Part shown: positions 8,110 through 16,542 of the stretch, in pieces
Position numbering within the stretch: position 1 is the stretch's first letter
How the letters are laid out: every line of letters begins with the position of its first letter
Source of the DNA: Rhodospirillaceae bacterium
GTDB lineage: Bacteria; Pseudomonadota; Alphaproteobacteria; Rhodospirillales; JABHCV01
NCBI GenBank assembly: GCA_018671895.1
Contig: JABHGV010000074.1
Span: 1 to 64,000 of the forward strand
Direction of reading: 5' to 3'
DNA: 64,000 nucleotides
Position numbers and translations under genes: made by a program
Notes under the pieces: model-generated
What the model saw: only the letters and a program-made list of their open reading frames with translations
The model's database searches: none
Told to the model about the DNA's origin: nothing

Positions 8110-9660
8110 ATGGCCATAACACCCAGACTCGATCTGCGCCAAAGCCAGTCTTTGGTGATGACGCCGCAATTACAGCAGGCGATAAAACTGCTGCAATTGT
8201 CGAACCTGGAACTGCGCGAATATGTCGAGCAGGAACTGGAAGAAAACCCACTGCTCGAACGTTCCGAGGCAGAAGACAACAGCGGCGATGGGCTCGGTGG
8301 CCCCGATAGCGGCGCGGCGGATGCGAATTCTGGCGACAGCGCCGAAGGCGAAGGGCTGGAAGCCGTCGATTTCAGCAACCCTGACAAAGATGGTGAAGCG
8401 CACGCCAACGATATGGACGTCGATATCGACAACGACTGGAACACAGAAGAAGTCAGCGACGCCGAGATTGCTGCGGCCTCGATGAGCGAACAGGCCTTTT
8501 CCGACTGGGGTTCAGGCGGCGGGTCGGGCACCGACATGGGTGGTGGCGGTGCCAACCTTGAAGAAATGATGCCGGAACACATTAGTCTTCGTGATCACCT
8601 GACAAGTCAGATGGCGATGACCCTGTTTGATCCGGTCGAGCGGATGATTGGTGCCATGCTGGTCGATATGTTGAATGACTCAGGGTATGTCAGCGGCGAC
8701 CTGGAACAGGTATCGGACAGTCTTGGTTGTGATCTGGATCAGGTCGAAGACGTTCTTGGAAAATTACAGAAGTTCGATCCGCCGGGCATTTTCGCCCGCG
8801 ATCTGGGCGAGTGTCTGGCGCTGCAACTGCAGGAACGCGATCGATATGACCCGGCCATGCAGACGCTGCTCGATAACCTGGATTTGCTGGCCAAGCGCGA
8901 GATTGCCGCACTGGTCAAGGTTTGCGGTGTCGATGAAGAAGATATCATCGACATGGTTGAAGAAATCCGAGAGTTGAATCCGAAACCGGCCGACCTGTTT
9001 GACGATGTCATCTCCCAGCCGGTTATCCCTGATGTCACCATGCGGGCGCAACCGGGCGGCGGCTGGATTGTCGAGCTTAATGCGCAAACCCTACCGCGCG
9101 TTCTGGTCAACAACACCTATTTCGCCCGTGTTTCCAAGACGGCCAGCAAAGCCGACAAGAACTACATCAACGAATGCTTCCAGTCGGCCAACTGGCTGGT
9201 CAAATCTTTGCACCAGCGCGCCACCACCATCCTTAAAGTGTCCAGCGAACTGGTTCGCCAGCAAGACGCTTTCTTCGCCCACGGGGTGCAGCATTTACGA
9301 CCGTTGGTGCTGCGCGATATCGCCGACGCCATCGAGATGCATGAAAGCACGGTGTCGCGGGTGACCTCGAATAAATACATCTCGACCCCGCGCGGCATCT
9401 TCGAATTGAAATATTTCTTCTCTGCGGCACTGGCCTCAAAGTCGGGTGGTGATACGCACTCCGCAGAGGCGGTGCGTCATCGTATCAAAGAGATGATCAA
9501 TGCCGAATCCGTCGACAAGATTCTGTCGGATGATAAAATAGTGACGGTCCTGAACGACGCCGGTATCGATATTGCGCGCAGGACAGTTGCCAAATATCGC
9601 GAGGCGCTGGGGATTCCATCATCGGTTCAGCGCCGCCGTGAAAAATGCTCGGCCCTTTAA
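8110..9660 (+). CDS. rpoN: RNA polymerase sigma-54 factor
   Basis: The 516 residues show the three sigma-54 regions. Region I is Gln-rich and contacts activators (residues 1-50, LDLRQSQSLVMTPQLQQAIKLLQ). Region II is long, acidic and Gly/Ser-rich (about 55-160). Region III ends in the core-binding part, the helix-turn-helix (MHESTVSRVTSNKYI) and the RpoN box ARRTVAKYREALGI, which reads the -24 element. It directs nitrogen-related and other enhancer-dependent promoters. It is 30 bases after lptB and followed by hpf and ptsN, as in most proteobacteria. Confidence 0.96.
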   Translation: MAITPRLDLRQSQSLVMTPQLQQAIKLLQLSNLELREYVEQELEENPLLERSEAEDNSGDGLGGPDSGAADANSGDSAEGEGLEAVDFSNPDKDGEAHANDMDVDIDNDWNTEEVSDAEIAAASMSEQAFSDWGSGGGSGTDMGGGGANLEEMMPEHISLRDHLTSQMAMTLFDPVERMIGAMLVDMLNDSGYVSGDLEQVSDSLGCDLDQVEDVLGKLQKFDPPGIFARDLGECLALQLQERDRYDPAMQTLLDNLDLLAKREIAALVKVCGVDEEDIIDMVEEIRELNPKPADLFDDVISQPVIPDVTMRAQPGGGWIVELNAQTLPRVLVNNTYFARVSKTASKADKNYINECFQSANWLVKSLHQRATTILKVSSELVRQQDAFFAHGVQHLRPLVLRDIADAIEMHESTVSRVTSNKYISTPRGIFELKYFFSAALASKSGGDTHSAEAVRHRIKEMINAESVDKILSDDKIVTVLNDAGIDIARRTVAKYREALGIPSSVQRRREKCSAL

Positions 9661-9706
9661 AAAACGTGAGTTTTCCGGGCATAATGCGAACTTTCGGGGA
9701 AAACAA

Positions 9707-9735
9707 TTGACACCTGCACCCGGGGGTTCTAATTT
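9707..9735 (+). promoter_or_regulatory. Sigma-70 promoter of hpf
   Basis: A perfect -35 TTGACA (9707-9712) and -10 TAATTT (9730-9735) with 17 bases between. The leader to the hpf start is about 110 bases and contains a strong palindrome. Confidence 0.65.
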
Positions 9736-9757
9736 CCGGGCCTTCGCCGGGTTTTGA

Positions 9758-9778
9758 CTTGGCAGACGGTCTGCCAAG
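9758..9778. promoter_or_regulatory. Nine-base-pair palindrome in the hpf leader
   Basis: CTTGGCAGA (9758-9766) and TCTGCCAAG (9770-9778) are perfect inverted copies around CGG. It lies downstream of the predicted promoter and upstream of the hpf start, so it could be an operator or an mRNA hairpin. It has no T-tract. Confidence 0.5.
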
Positions 9779-9851
9779 ACGGCAGGAAAATACATAACAC
9801 GCAACAACATGGATAGCCGAACAGCCCGTCAGGGCACGACGGTTTTAATCA

Positions 9852-10424
9852 ATGGAAATAGCAGTTAAAGGCAAGCACGTGGATGTCGGTGACGCCCTGC
9901 GTGGTCATGCTGAAAATGAATTAAACAACGCCGTTACCAAATATTTCGAGAAAGCGATCAACGCCAGCGTTATCTTCTCCAAGGAAGGTCACGGTTTCCG
10001 TACGGATATCTCTGTGCATGCCGGACGTGGCATGGTCATGCAGGGCGGCGGCAATGGTGCAGACGCTTACATCGCTTTCGATGGTGCGCTGGGGCGTATC
10101 GCCAAGCAGCTGCGCCGTTATAAAAGCCGGATCCGCGATCACCACAAGGGCAACGACGCCGATTTGGTCGCCGCTCAGTATGCGATTCTCGCACCCGAAG
10201 AGGGTGAGGAAGAATTGCCGGAACAGGGCCAACCGGCTATCGTTGCCGAAATGCCTCATGAAATTGCAACCCTGACAGTCAGTCAGGCGGTGATGCGCAT
10301 GGACCTTGCTGACAGCCCGGCGATGATGTTCCGCAACAGTGCCCACGGTGGCTTTAACGTTGTTTATCGCCGTGCCGACGGTAACGTCGGATGGATTGAT
10401 CCGAACAACGCCGATAATTCCTGA
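9852..10424 (+). CDS. hpf: Ribosome hibernation promoting factor, long form
   Basis: The 190 residues have an N-terminal S30AE/YfiA ribosome-binding domain (about 1-100, MEIAVKGKHVDVGDALRGH... FEKAINASVIF) and a C-terminal dimerisation domain (about 130-185, with MFRNSAHGGFNVVYRRADGNVGWI). Long HPF joins two 70S ribosomes into inactive 100S dimers in stationary phase. The gene sits between rpoN and ptsN, and sigma-54 control of such genes is known elsewhere. Here the visible promoter looks like sigma-70. Confidence 0.92.
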   Translation: MEIAVKGKHVDVGDALRGHAENELNNAVTKYFEKAINASVIFSKEGHGFRTDISVHAGRGMVMQGGGNGADAYIAFDGALGRIAKQLRRYKSRIRDHHKGNDADLVAAQYAILAPEEGEEELPEQGQPAIVAEMPHEIATLTVSQAVMRMDLADSPAMMFRNSAHGGFNVVYRRADGNVGWIDPNNADNS

Positions 10425-10443
10425 CTGTTTAGGGAGTGGTCTG

Positions 10444-10908
10444 ATGGAAATTTCTGACCTGATAACAACCGACAGTGTCGTTGCCGACCTTCGCGTAACG
10501 TCGAAAAAACAGTCCCTGCAGGAACTGTCGAAGACGGCTGCTGAAATTACCGGCCTGCACGAACGGGTTATCTTTGATGTGCTGATGGAGCGTGAGCGCC
10601 TTGGCACCACGGGTGTCGGAAACGGCATCGCCATTCCCCACGGCAAGCTGGCAAATCTGGACAAGCTGCACGGCTTGTTCGCCAGGCTCGACAAGCCGAT
10701 TGATTTTCAGGCCATCGACGAACAGCCGGTCGACTTGATCTTCCTGCTGCTGGCCCCTGAATCGGCTGGTGCTGATCACTTGAAGGCGCTGGCGCGTGTT
10801 TCCAGGCTGCTGCGTGACAAGAAAATCTGCGAAAAACTTCGCGGCACCGACAGCCAGGAAGCGCTGTTTGCCATGCTGACTGAATCCGCAGCGCATCAGG
10901 CTGCGTAA
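10444..10908 (+). CDS. ptsN: PTS-Ntr EIIA nitrogen regulatory protein
   Basis: The 154 residues form one PTS EIIA type-2 domain. The phosphorylated His is in GNGIAIPHGKL (about residue 66), after the typical LTTxxV-like N-terminus and RLGTTGV. In the PTS-Ntr chain it receives phosphate from PtsP/PtsO and controls potassium uptake, stress and nitrogen responses. Transport IIB/IIC partners are not expected. The start at 10444 has AGGGAG upstream. An in-frame start at 10339 would overlap hpf by 86 bases and is rejected. Confidence 0.93.
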   Translation: MEISDLITTDSVVADLRVTSKKQSLQELSKTAAEITGLHERVIFDVLMERERLGTTGVGNGIAIPHGKLANLDKLHGLFARLDKPIDFQAIDEQPVDLIFLLLAPESAGADHLKALARVSRLLRDKKICEKLRGTDSQEALFAMLTESAAHQAA

Positions 10909-10911
10909 AAA

Positions 10912-11361
10912 CTACTCTTGCGGATCTACTTCAATTGTTTTGGTTTTTTTCGCACCCTCTATCTCGATGGTGCGTATTTCCGGTTCCGGCACATGGCGTT
11001 CAAGGTCGATGTGCAATAAACCATTATCCATGTTGGCTCCGATAATCTCGATTCCCTCTGCCAGCACGAAGCTGCGCTGAAACTGTCGGGCGGCGATGCC
11101 ACGGTGCAGGTAGGTGCGTTTCGGACCGTCGTCGACTTGGCGACCCCGGACAATCAACTGGTTGTCCTCGGTGGTGACAGACAGGTCGTCCATGGAGAAC
11201 CCGGCGACGGCAATGGAAATGCGCAGGGCATGCTCACCGGTTTGTTCGATGTTGTAGGGCGGGTATCCGTCGCCACCGGCTTTCGAGACCCGGTCGAGAA
11301 TTTGTTCGAAATGGTCAAAGCCGAGCAATAGCGGACTATTGAAGGCGGACATACGTGACAT
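10912..11361 (-). CDS. Small heat-shock protein (Hsp20/IbpA-like)
   Basis: This 149-residue alpha-crystallin-type chaperone holds unfolding proteins for refolding by DnaK/ClpB. The core domain spans about residues 35-130 (YPPYNIEQTGEHALRISIAVAGF, then LIVRGRQ and the IARQFQRSFVLAEGI strand typical of IbpA), with a basic C-terminal tail after the IEIEG segment. The start MSRMSAFNSPLL at 11361 has AGGAGA nearby. An ATG at 11394 would add an unrelated leader. It converges with ptsN, with only three bases between stops. I did not find a clear sigma-32 promoter upstream. Confidence 0.9.
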   Translation of the reverse strand: MSRMSAFNSPLLLGFDHFEQILDRVSKAGGDGYPPYNIEQTGEHALRISIAVAGFSMDDLSVTTEDNQLIVRGRQVDDGPKRTYLHRGIAARQFQRSFVLAEGIEIIGANMDNGLLHIDLERHVPEPEIRTIEIEGAKKTKTIEVDPQE

Positions 11362-11590
11362 GATGGCGTCTCCTCTTTGAGCGAGTATCTCCACGACGGC
11401 CCTTCAATAGGCACCGACGATAGTTGCCATCATCCGTGCGACGGGGTGGAAAAGTCAAGGTTTTGAGTGATTTGCGGTTTTTGAAAATATTTGGCAACAC
11501 TTAACCGGGGTCTAGTGGGCCCCGTCATACATATTGTAAAATCATTCTGTTCCGGGGTTTGTTCTGGCCTTGCGGGAAAGGGTGTGTCGC

Positions 11591-14287
11591 GTGCACAAAT
11601 CCATAACAGAGCCACACAAAACGTCGCTTGATGAGTTGTTCGCCAACCTTGGTAGCAGCCCTGATGGGCTGACCGGCGAACAGGTCAGGGATCGCCTTCG
11701 GGCCTATGGCAAGAACGAGCTCAGGGTGCGTCGGGCAACGCCTGAAATTATCAAGTTCCTGCGCCAGTTCAAAAATTTTTTCGCCCTGCTGTTGATGGTC
11801 GGCGGTGCATTGGCATTGCTGGCCGAACGGCTCGACCCCGGTCAGGGCAATTTGTACATCGCCTATGCGCTGCTTGGCGTCGTCGTTTTGAACGCCGCCT
11901 TTACCTATGCCCAGGAACACCAGAGCGAAAAAATCATGGAGAGCTTCAAGAAGCTTCTGCCATCAATGGCGACGGTGCAGCGCGATGGCGAGGTGCAGCG
12001 TCTTGAGGCTAAATTTCTGGTTCCGGGTGATGTTATCCGTCTGGCCGAAGGAGACCGCATTCCCGCCGACGGACGGTTAATCGAAGAAAGCCTTCTCAGG
12101 GTCGATATCAGCGGCCTGACAGGCGAGAGCGAGCCGCAACGCTTGCGGGTCGACGCCACCAGCGAGCAACTGCTCGACAGTCGTAATATGGTGTTTTCCG
12201 GCAGCATGGTTCAAAGCGGCACCGGCAAGGTAATGGTCAGCAACACCGGCATGTCGACGCAGATGGGCGACATCGTCAAGCTGACCAAAGAAACCAAAGA
12301 AGTGCCGACCCCCATACACCGGGAACTGACCCACTTCATCAAGGTTATTTCGAGCATTGCCATTACCCTGGGCGTGCTGTTCTTTCTGGTCAGTGTAGGC
12401 ATCGGCAAGGGCCCCATCGTCAGCCTGATTTTCGCCATCGGCATCATTGTCGCCAACGTGCCCGAAGGATTGTTGCCGACGGTGACCCTGTCGCTGACCA
12501 TGGCCAGCAAGCGCATGGCCGGCAAGATGGCACTGATCAAGAATTTGGAAAGTGTCGAAACCCTGGGCAGCACGACGGTGATTTGTACCGATAAAACCGG
12601 CACCCTGACGCAAAATCGGCTGGCGGTCTCGACCCTGGTCATTAACGGTCACGAGCATGCTGCCGACAGTCTGGCGGTTCTCGACGAAGAAGGGCTCGAA
12701 GACCTGTGGAATGTGATGACGCTGTGCAACAACGCCAATCTGACCGGCGACGGCTACGCCGGTGACCCGACCGAAGGCGCGTTGCTGGAGTTCGCCCATA
12801 CCATCCGCCCGATTACCGGCACCGGCGAGGGCTCGAGAATTTCCGAGCAACCGTTTGACTCGACCCGCAAGTGGATGGCCGTGGTTTGCCCCAGGCCCGA
12901 TGGCAAGGGCCCCCGATCCTACATGAAGGGGGCACCGGAAATCGTCCTCGATATGTGTGACCGGGTGCTGATCGACGGCGAGGTGCTGGATATGACCGAC
13001 GAGCGGCAGGCACATGTGCTTGCAGACTATCAACGGCTGGCCGGACGCGGCGAGCGCGGCCTGGCCTTTGCCAGCATTAACGCCGAAGACGAAAGCATCA
13101 GCGAAAAGGGTTATGTCTTTCTTGCCATCACCGGCATGCGCGATCCGCCCAGACCGGAAGTCCCTGATGCATTGACAAAATGCCGAACCGCCGGAATCCG
13201 GGTGATCATGATGACCGGTGACAATGGCCTGACGGCGGAAACCATTGCCCGACAGATCGGCATGATCAGCGGTCACGGAACCATTGTGAACGGTGCCGAC
13301 CTGGAAGCCATGAACGATGACGACCTTGACCGGGTACTTGGCAATGACTCGCTGATCTTCGCGCGCATTTCGCCGGTACAGAAACTCCGCATCGTTCAGG
13401 CGCTGCAACGCGCGGGCGAGGTCGTGACCGTTACCGGCGACGGTGTCAACGATGCCCCGGCGCTAAAGAACGCCGACATGGGCGTGGCCATGGGAATTGT
13501 CGGGACCGACGTTGCAAAAGAAGCCAGCAACATGGTGCTGATGGATGACAACTTCGCCACCATCGTCGTTGCCGTCGAGGAAGGTCGGGCAATTTTCGAG
13601 AACATCAAGAAATTCGTCGCCTACATTCTGACCAGTAATATTCCGGAAATCCTGCCGTTTATCGCCTTCGTGCTGCTCGATATTCCATTGCCACTGACGG
13701 TGGTGTTGATTCTGAGCATCGACCTTGGCACCGATATCGTTCCGGCCTTGGGGCTGGGCGCGGAAAGGCCTGAGAGCGATGTCATGCACAAACCACCTCG
13801 CGCACGGGACGAACGGCTGCTGACCAACAAGATGCTGGGCATGAGCTACGGCATCATTGGCATGGTTCAGGCGGCTGCCGGATTTTTCAGCTTCTTCGTT
13901 ATCCTGAATGCTGGTGGCTGGCAGTGGGGCGAGGCGCTGGCCAGCAATGATGCTTTGTATCGGATGGCGGTGACGGGGTTCTTCGCCTCAATCATTATTT
14001 GCCAGATCGCCGACGTCATCATTTGCCGCACCCGTCGCCAGAGCCTGTTGACGGTGGGCGTTTTCAGCAATCATCTGGTGCTGTTCGGGATTGCCACCGA
14101 ACTTTTGTTGCTCAGCATGATCTCGTATATTCCGGCCTTCAACACGTTCTTCGGCACCGCTCCGCTGCAAGCGTGGCAGTTGAGCCTCAGCATTCCGTTC
14201 GCGCTGTTGATCCTGTTCGGTGATGAAATTCGCCGCGTCTTCGTGCGCCGCGGAAACCCCTTTGTGCTCAGGTGGCTGACCTGGTAA
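11591..14287 (+). CDS. P-type cation ATPase of the Na,K-ATPase-like (P2) class
   Basis: A multi-pass inner-membrane pump of about 898 residues. It has the actuator motif LTGESEP, the phosphorylation site TDKTGTLTQNRL (Asp about 334), the KGAPE nucleotide site, TGDN and TGDGVNDAPALKNADMG. Membrane segments M4 (NVPEGLLPTVTLSLTMASKRM), M5 (LTSNIPEILPFIAF) and M6 (SIDLGTDIVPALGLGAE) resemble the animal Na,K/H,K-ATPase alpha chain more than SERCA or PMA1. The ion is not known and there is no beta-subunit gene nearby. The start is uncertain: GTG 11591 has GGGAAAGGG upstream, while a TTG at 11570 is also open. Confidence 0.88.
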   Translation: MHKSITEPHKTSLDELFANLGSSPDGLTGEQVRDRLRAYGKNELRVRRATPEIIKFLRQFKNFFALLLMVGGALALLAERLDPGQGNLYIAYALLGVVVLNAAFTYAQEHQSEKIMESFKKLLPSMATVQRDGEVQRLEAKFLVPGDVIRLAEGDRIPADGRLIEESLLRVDISGLTGESEPQRLRVDATSEQLLDSRNMVFSGSMVQSGTGKVMVSNTGMSTQMGDIVKLTKETKEVPTPIHRELTHFIKVISSIAITLGVLFFLVSVGIGKGPIVSLIFAIGIIVANVPEGLLPTVTLSLTMASKRMAGKMALIKNLESVETLGSTTVICTDKTGTLTQNRLAVSTLVINGHEHAADSLAVLDEEGLEDLWNVMTLCNNANLTGDGYAGDPTEGALLEFAHTIRPITGTGEGSRISEQPFDSTRKWMAVVCPRPDGKGPRSYMKGAPEIVLDMCDRVLIDGEVLDMTDERQAHVLADYQRLAGRGERGLAFASINAEDESISEKGYVFLAITGMRDPPRPEVPDALTKCRTAGIRVIMMTGDNGLTAETIARQIGMISGHGTIVNGADLEAMNDDDLDRVLGNDSLIFARISPVQKLRIVQALQRAGEVVTVTGDGVNDAPALKNADMGVAMGIVGTDVAKEASNMVLMDDNFATIVVAVEEGRAIFENIKKFVAYILTSNIPEILPFIAFVLLDIPLPLTVVLILSIDLGTDIVPALGLGAERPESDVMHKPPRARDERLLTNKMLGMSYGIIGMVQAAAGFFSFFVILNAGGWQWGEALASNDALYRMAVTGFFASIIICQIADVIICRTRRQSLLTVGVFSNHLVLFGIATELLLLSMISYIPAFNTFFGTAPLQAWQLSLSIPFALLILFGDEIRRVFVRRGNPFVLRWLTW

Positions 14288-14429
14288 GTGCAGGAAAGTC
14301 ACGGTGAAAATGCGTCTAAAGATTTGACGTGCTATGTGGATGAAAAACATCTAAAAAAACGTATCAATGAGCCTTCGTGGCCTAACATTCCCGCAAGATT
14401 TCGGTTAAAGGCAGAAAGCGCAAGCTCCC

Positions 14430-16400
14430 ATGGAAATGTCTCATTTAACAAACTCATTTCTGGATAATTTCCTTTTGGGAACGATGCCGTCAAGCATAGC
14501 CACAAGTGTTTTGGGCTATCTGGTTGCCGCCGGATTGATTGGCAAAATTCTCAGGCGTCCGTGGCTTGAGGGTCAAAGCATCGGGTTGCTCATTTTGGCT
14601 GCGGGAAGTGGCGTGGCTCTATATTTGACTCGCTGGCTTGGGGTGAGTATCGATTTCTTCGGAATCCTGAGTATCGCTTTTATCGTCGGGCTGGTTGCCA
14701 TTTTGAAAGCGACCGCTTTTTGTCGACCTTATCCAGGTCAACCGGCGGGTCCCACCGTTTGGTATGCGTTTGGCTTTCTAACGCTTATCATATGGGGCGT
14801 TCGTATTCTAATGCCGTATCCGGCCGCTGCTTACTCAATCTATCAGGCGTGGAACCCACTCTATCTGGATAGCAGTTTTCAGCAGAATTTATTTCTCCTG
14901 GAACAACATATGGCTCAAGGAAGTGGGTTTATGACGACCGGCAATATCGCCTATGCGGTAGAGGGGCTAGGGCTTGCAGCCTTGAATAAATGGATTTTCG
15001 GCGTTCAATCTTTTCCAGCGACGAACGCGTATTCAGTAGCCGCCGTGATCGCCGCCGTGGGAATTCTTTTGTTTGGTCTCAGGCGTAATATTTTTGCCGT
15101 TTTGGCATTTGCGTTGATGTTTTTGGTTTTCTATCGACACAGCTCAAGCTTCGGTGTGGTAACAAAAAACGATTGGGATGACACGGCTCTCTTTTTAGGG
15201 GGCACAACGGCCATGTATTACATGGTCACAGGCGAGGCTGGACGCACCGCCCGTTTTGGTGCCGCGTTTGCCTCTTCCATGATGGTTATATCTCGATCCT
15301 ATGGTGCCGTATATTCGGCATTTATTGGGTTGCTGGGATTCTCTGCCGATGTGAAAGCGCGAATCTGGAAAAGAAACTTTCTGGGCTGGGTCGCCTACGC
15401 GTTTGTCCTTGGTGCTCTGTCATTTCGTGAAATGTTTCCCGTCGTCTTCAACAGGGACGTATTTCAAGCTCGCTTCAAGATGATGGAAATTCATCCACGG
15501 TCCTTTGACAAAACTTTATTCGGCACCTTGGGGGATTGGGGAATTGTACCCGACACCGTGCATTTTAATTACCCCGTTCCGATTATTCTGCCAGCAGTCC
15601 TGATGCTGCTTGTTTTGATTTATATGAAAGGCGGTTGGCGGGGGCACAGACTAAAAGCGTTTGCGATTGTCTTGTCGCCTTTCATGTTGCTGTTGGCCCC
15701 GTTGGGGGTCGAGCTTTTAACCGGATTTAGAAAAGGCCTTGGCTTTAGCAAGCTGTACGTTGTTTCAATATTTTTCTTTAGTTGGTATCCGTGCTGGTTG
15801 TTGTCTCGTGTGCAATTGCCCCCTTTTTGGAGAACGGCCGCGTCGAGGCTTGAGTTATTATCGAAAGTCGGCGGACCGGCCTTGATTGTCATCATCGCGC
15901 TAGGGGTGGTGATAAAATATGATGCCATCACCAAATGGTATCAGCACGCAACCGAGGTTTATTTGAGTTCTGACACCGATGTAGCCATCGCACGCGGATT
16001 AAAAGATACGTATAGGTCGCCAGCGGAGTGGCAGTGCATCGTCGATCGTCCCGTCATGTATTTTTATTACGAACCGGGCCTGGGATTGAGGAGTTTTATC
16101 GGGGGTGACGTGTTTAAGGACTATGATTTCTGGAGTGACGATGTTCAGGGAAAGCTGGAAAAATCGGAGCGCTTTGAAAGTATCGTAGAGAATTTGGGCT
16201 ATCCTAATCTGTACTATTCATTCCCAATGGGAGCAGGGTACAGCGAGTGGATGGAGACGGACGCTTCCCTTGCCTATTTGGATGAGATAAAAAATTTCAG
16301 TAAGATGACCTATGTTCGCCATTCAGTCTGTGCAATGGGCGGGTGTTTTTATGTAACCGGGCCAGAAAATAAAAAATCCTCAAAAGCTTGTTTGAATTGA
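14430..16400 (+). CDS. Large multi-pass membrane protein of the polysaccharide region (unknown)
   Basis: The 656 residues contain about a dozen hydrophobic helices in the first 500 (for example VLGYLVAAGLIGKIL, AVIAAVGILLFGL, VLAFALMFLVFY). A soluble C-terminal part of about 140 residues follows, with several Cys (CIVDRPVMYFYYEPG, SVCAMGGCFYV). The layout resembles GT-C-fold glycosyltransferases or membrane proteins of O-antigen clusters, but no catalytic motif is secure. The gene is visibly more A/T-rich than its neighbours, which suggests transfer. It opens the glycan region 142 bases after the ATPase gene. Function not recognised. Confidence 0.6.
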   Translation: MEMSHLTNSFLDNFLLGTMPSSIATSVLGYLVAAGLIGKILRRPWLEGQSIGLLILAAGSGVALYLTRWLGVSIDFFGILSIAFIVGLVAILKATAFCRPYPGQPAGPTVWYAFGFLTLIIWGVRILMPYPAAAYSIYQAWNPLYLDSSFQQNLFLLEQHMAQGSGFMTTGNIAYAVEGLGLAALNKWIFGVQSFPATNAYSVAAVIAAVGILLFGLRRNIFAVLAFALMFLVFYRHSSSFGVVTKNDWDDTALFLGGTTAMYYMVTGEAGRTARFGAAFASSMMVISRSYGAVYSAFIGLLGFSADVKARIWKRNFLGWVAYAFVLGALSFREMFPVVFNRDVFQARFKMMEIHPRSFDKTLFGTLGDWGIVPDTVHFNYPVPIILPAVLMLLVLIYMKGGWRGHRLKAFAIVLSPFMLLLAPLGVELLTGFRKGLGFSKLYVVSIFFFSWYPCWLLSRVQLPPFWRTAASRLELLSKVGGPALIVIIALGVVIKYDAITKWYQHATEVYLSSDTDVAIARGLKDTYRSPAEWQCIVDRPVMYFYYEPGLGLRSFIGGDVFKDYDFWSDDVQGKLEKSERFESIVENLGYPNLYYSFPMGAGYSEWMETDASLAYLDEIKNFSKMTYVRHSVCAMGGCFYVTGPENKKSSKACLN

Positions 16401-16542
16401 TGATGCATTAGGTTAGTCGCAAGAATAGCATCCCGCGGCTTTAGCCCCGATTGGTTCTGACGGCAAGTGTTTCAAGAATACAGGGACCTCGTTTTTAGTA
16501 ATTATACAGGGCGCTACACCAAGAGGGGGCGGAAGACGACGG

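Noticed and set aside
11362-11590. Sigma-32 promoter of the small heat-shock gene
   Set aside because: A CTTGAC occurs, but no matching -10 element lies at the right distance.
12077-13408. Long minus-strand open frame (443 residues) inside the P-type ATPase gene
   Set aside because: Composition is that of an antisense shadow (rich in His, Gln, Gly and Asp), and the plus strand encodes every ATPase motif.
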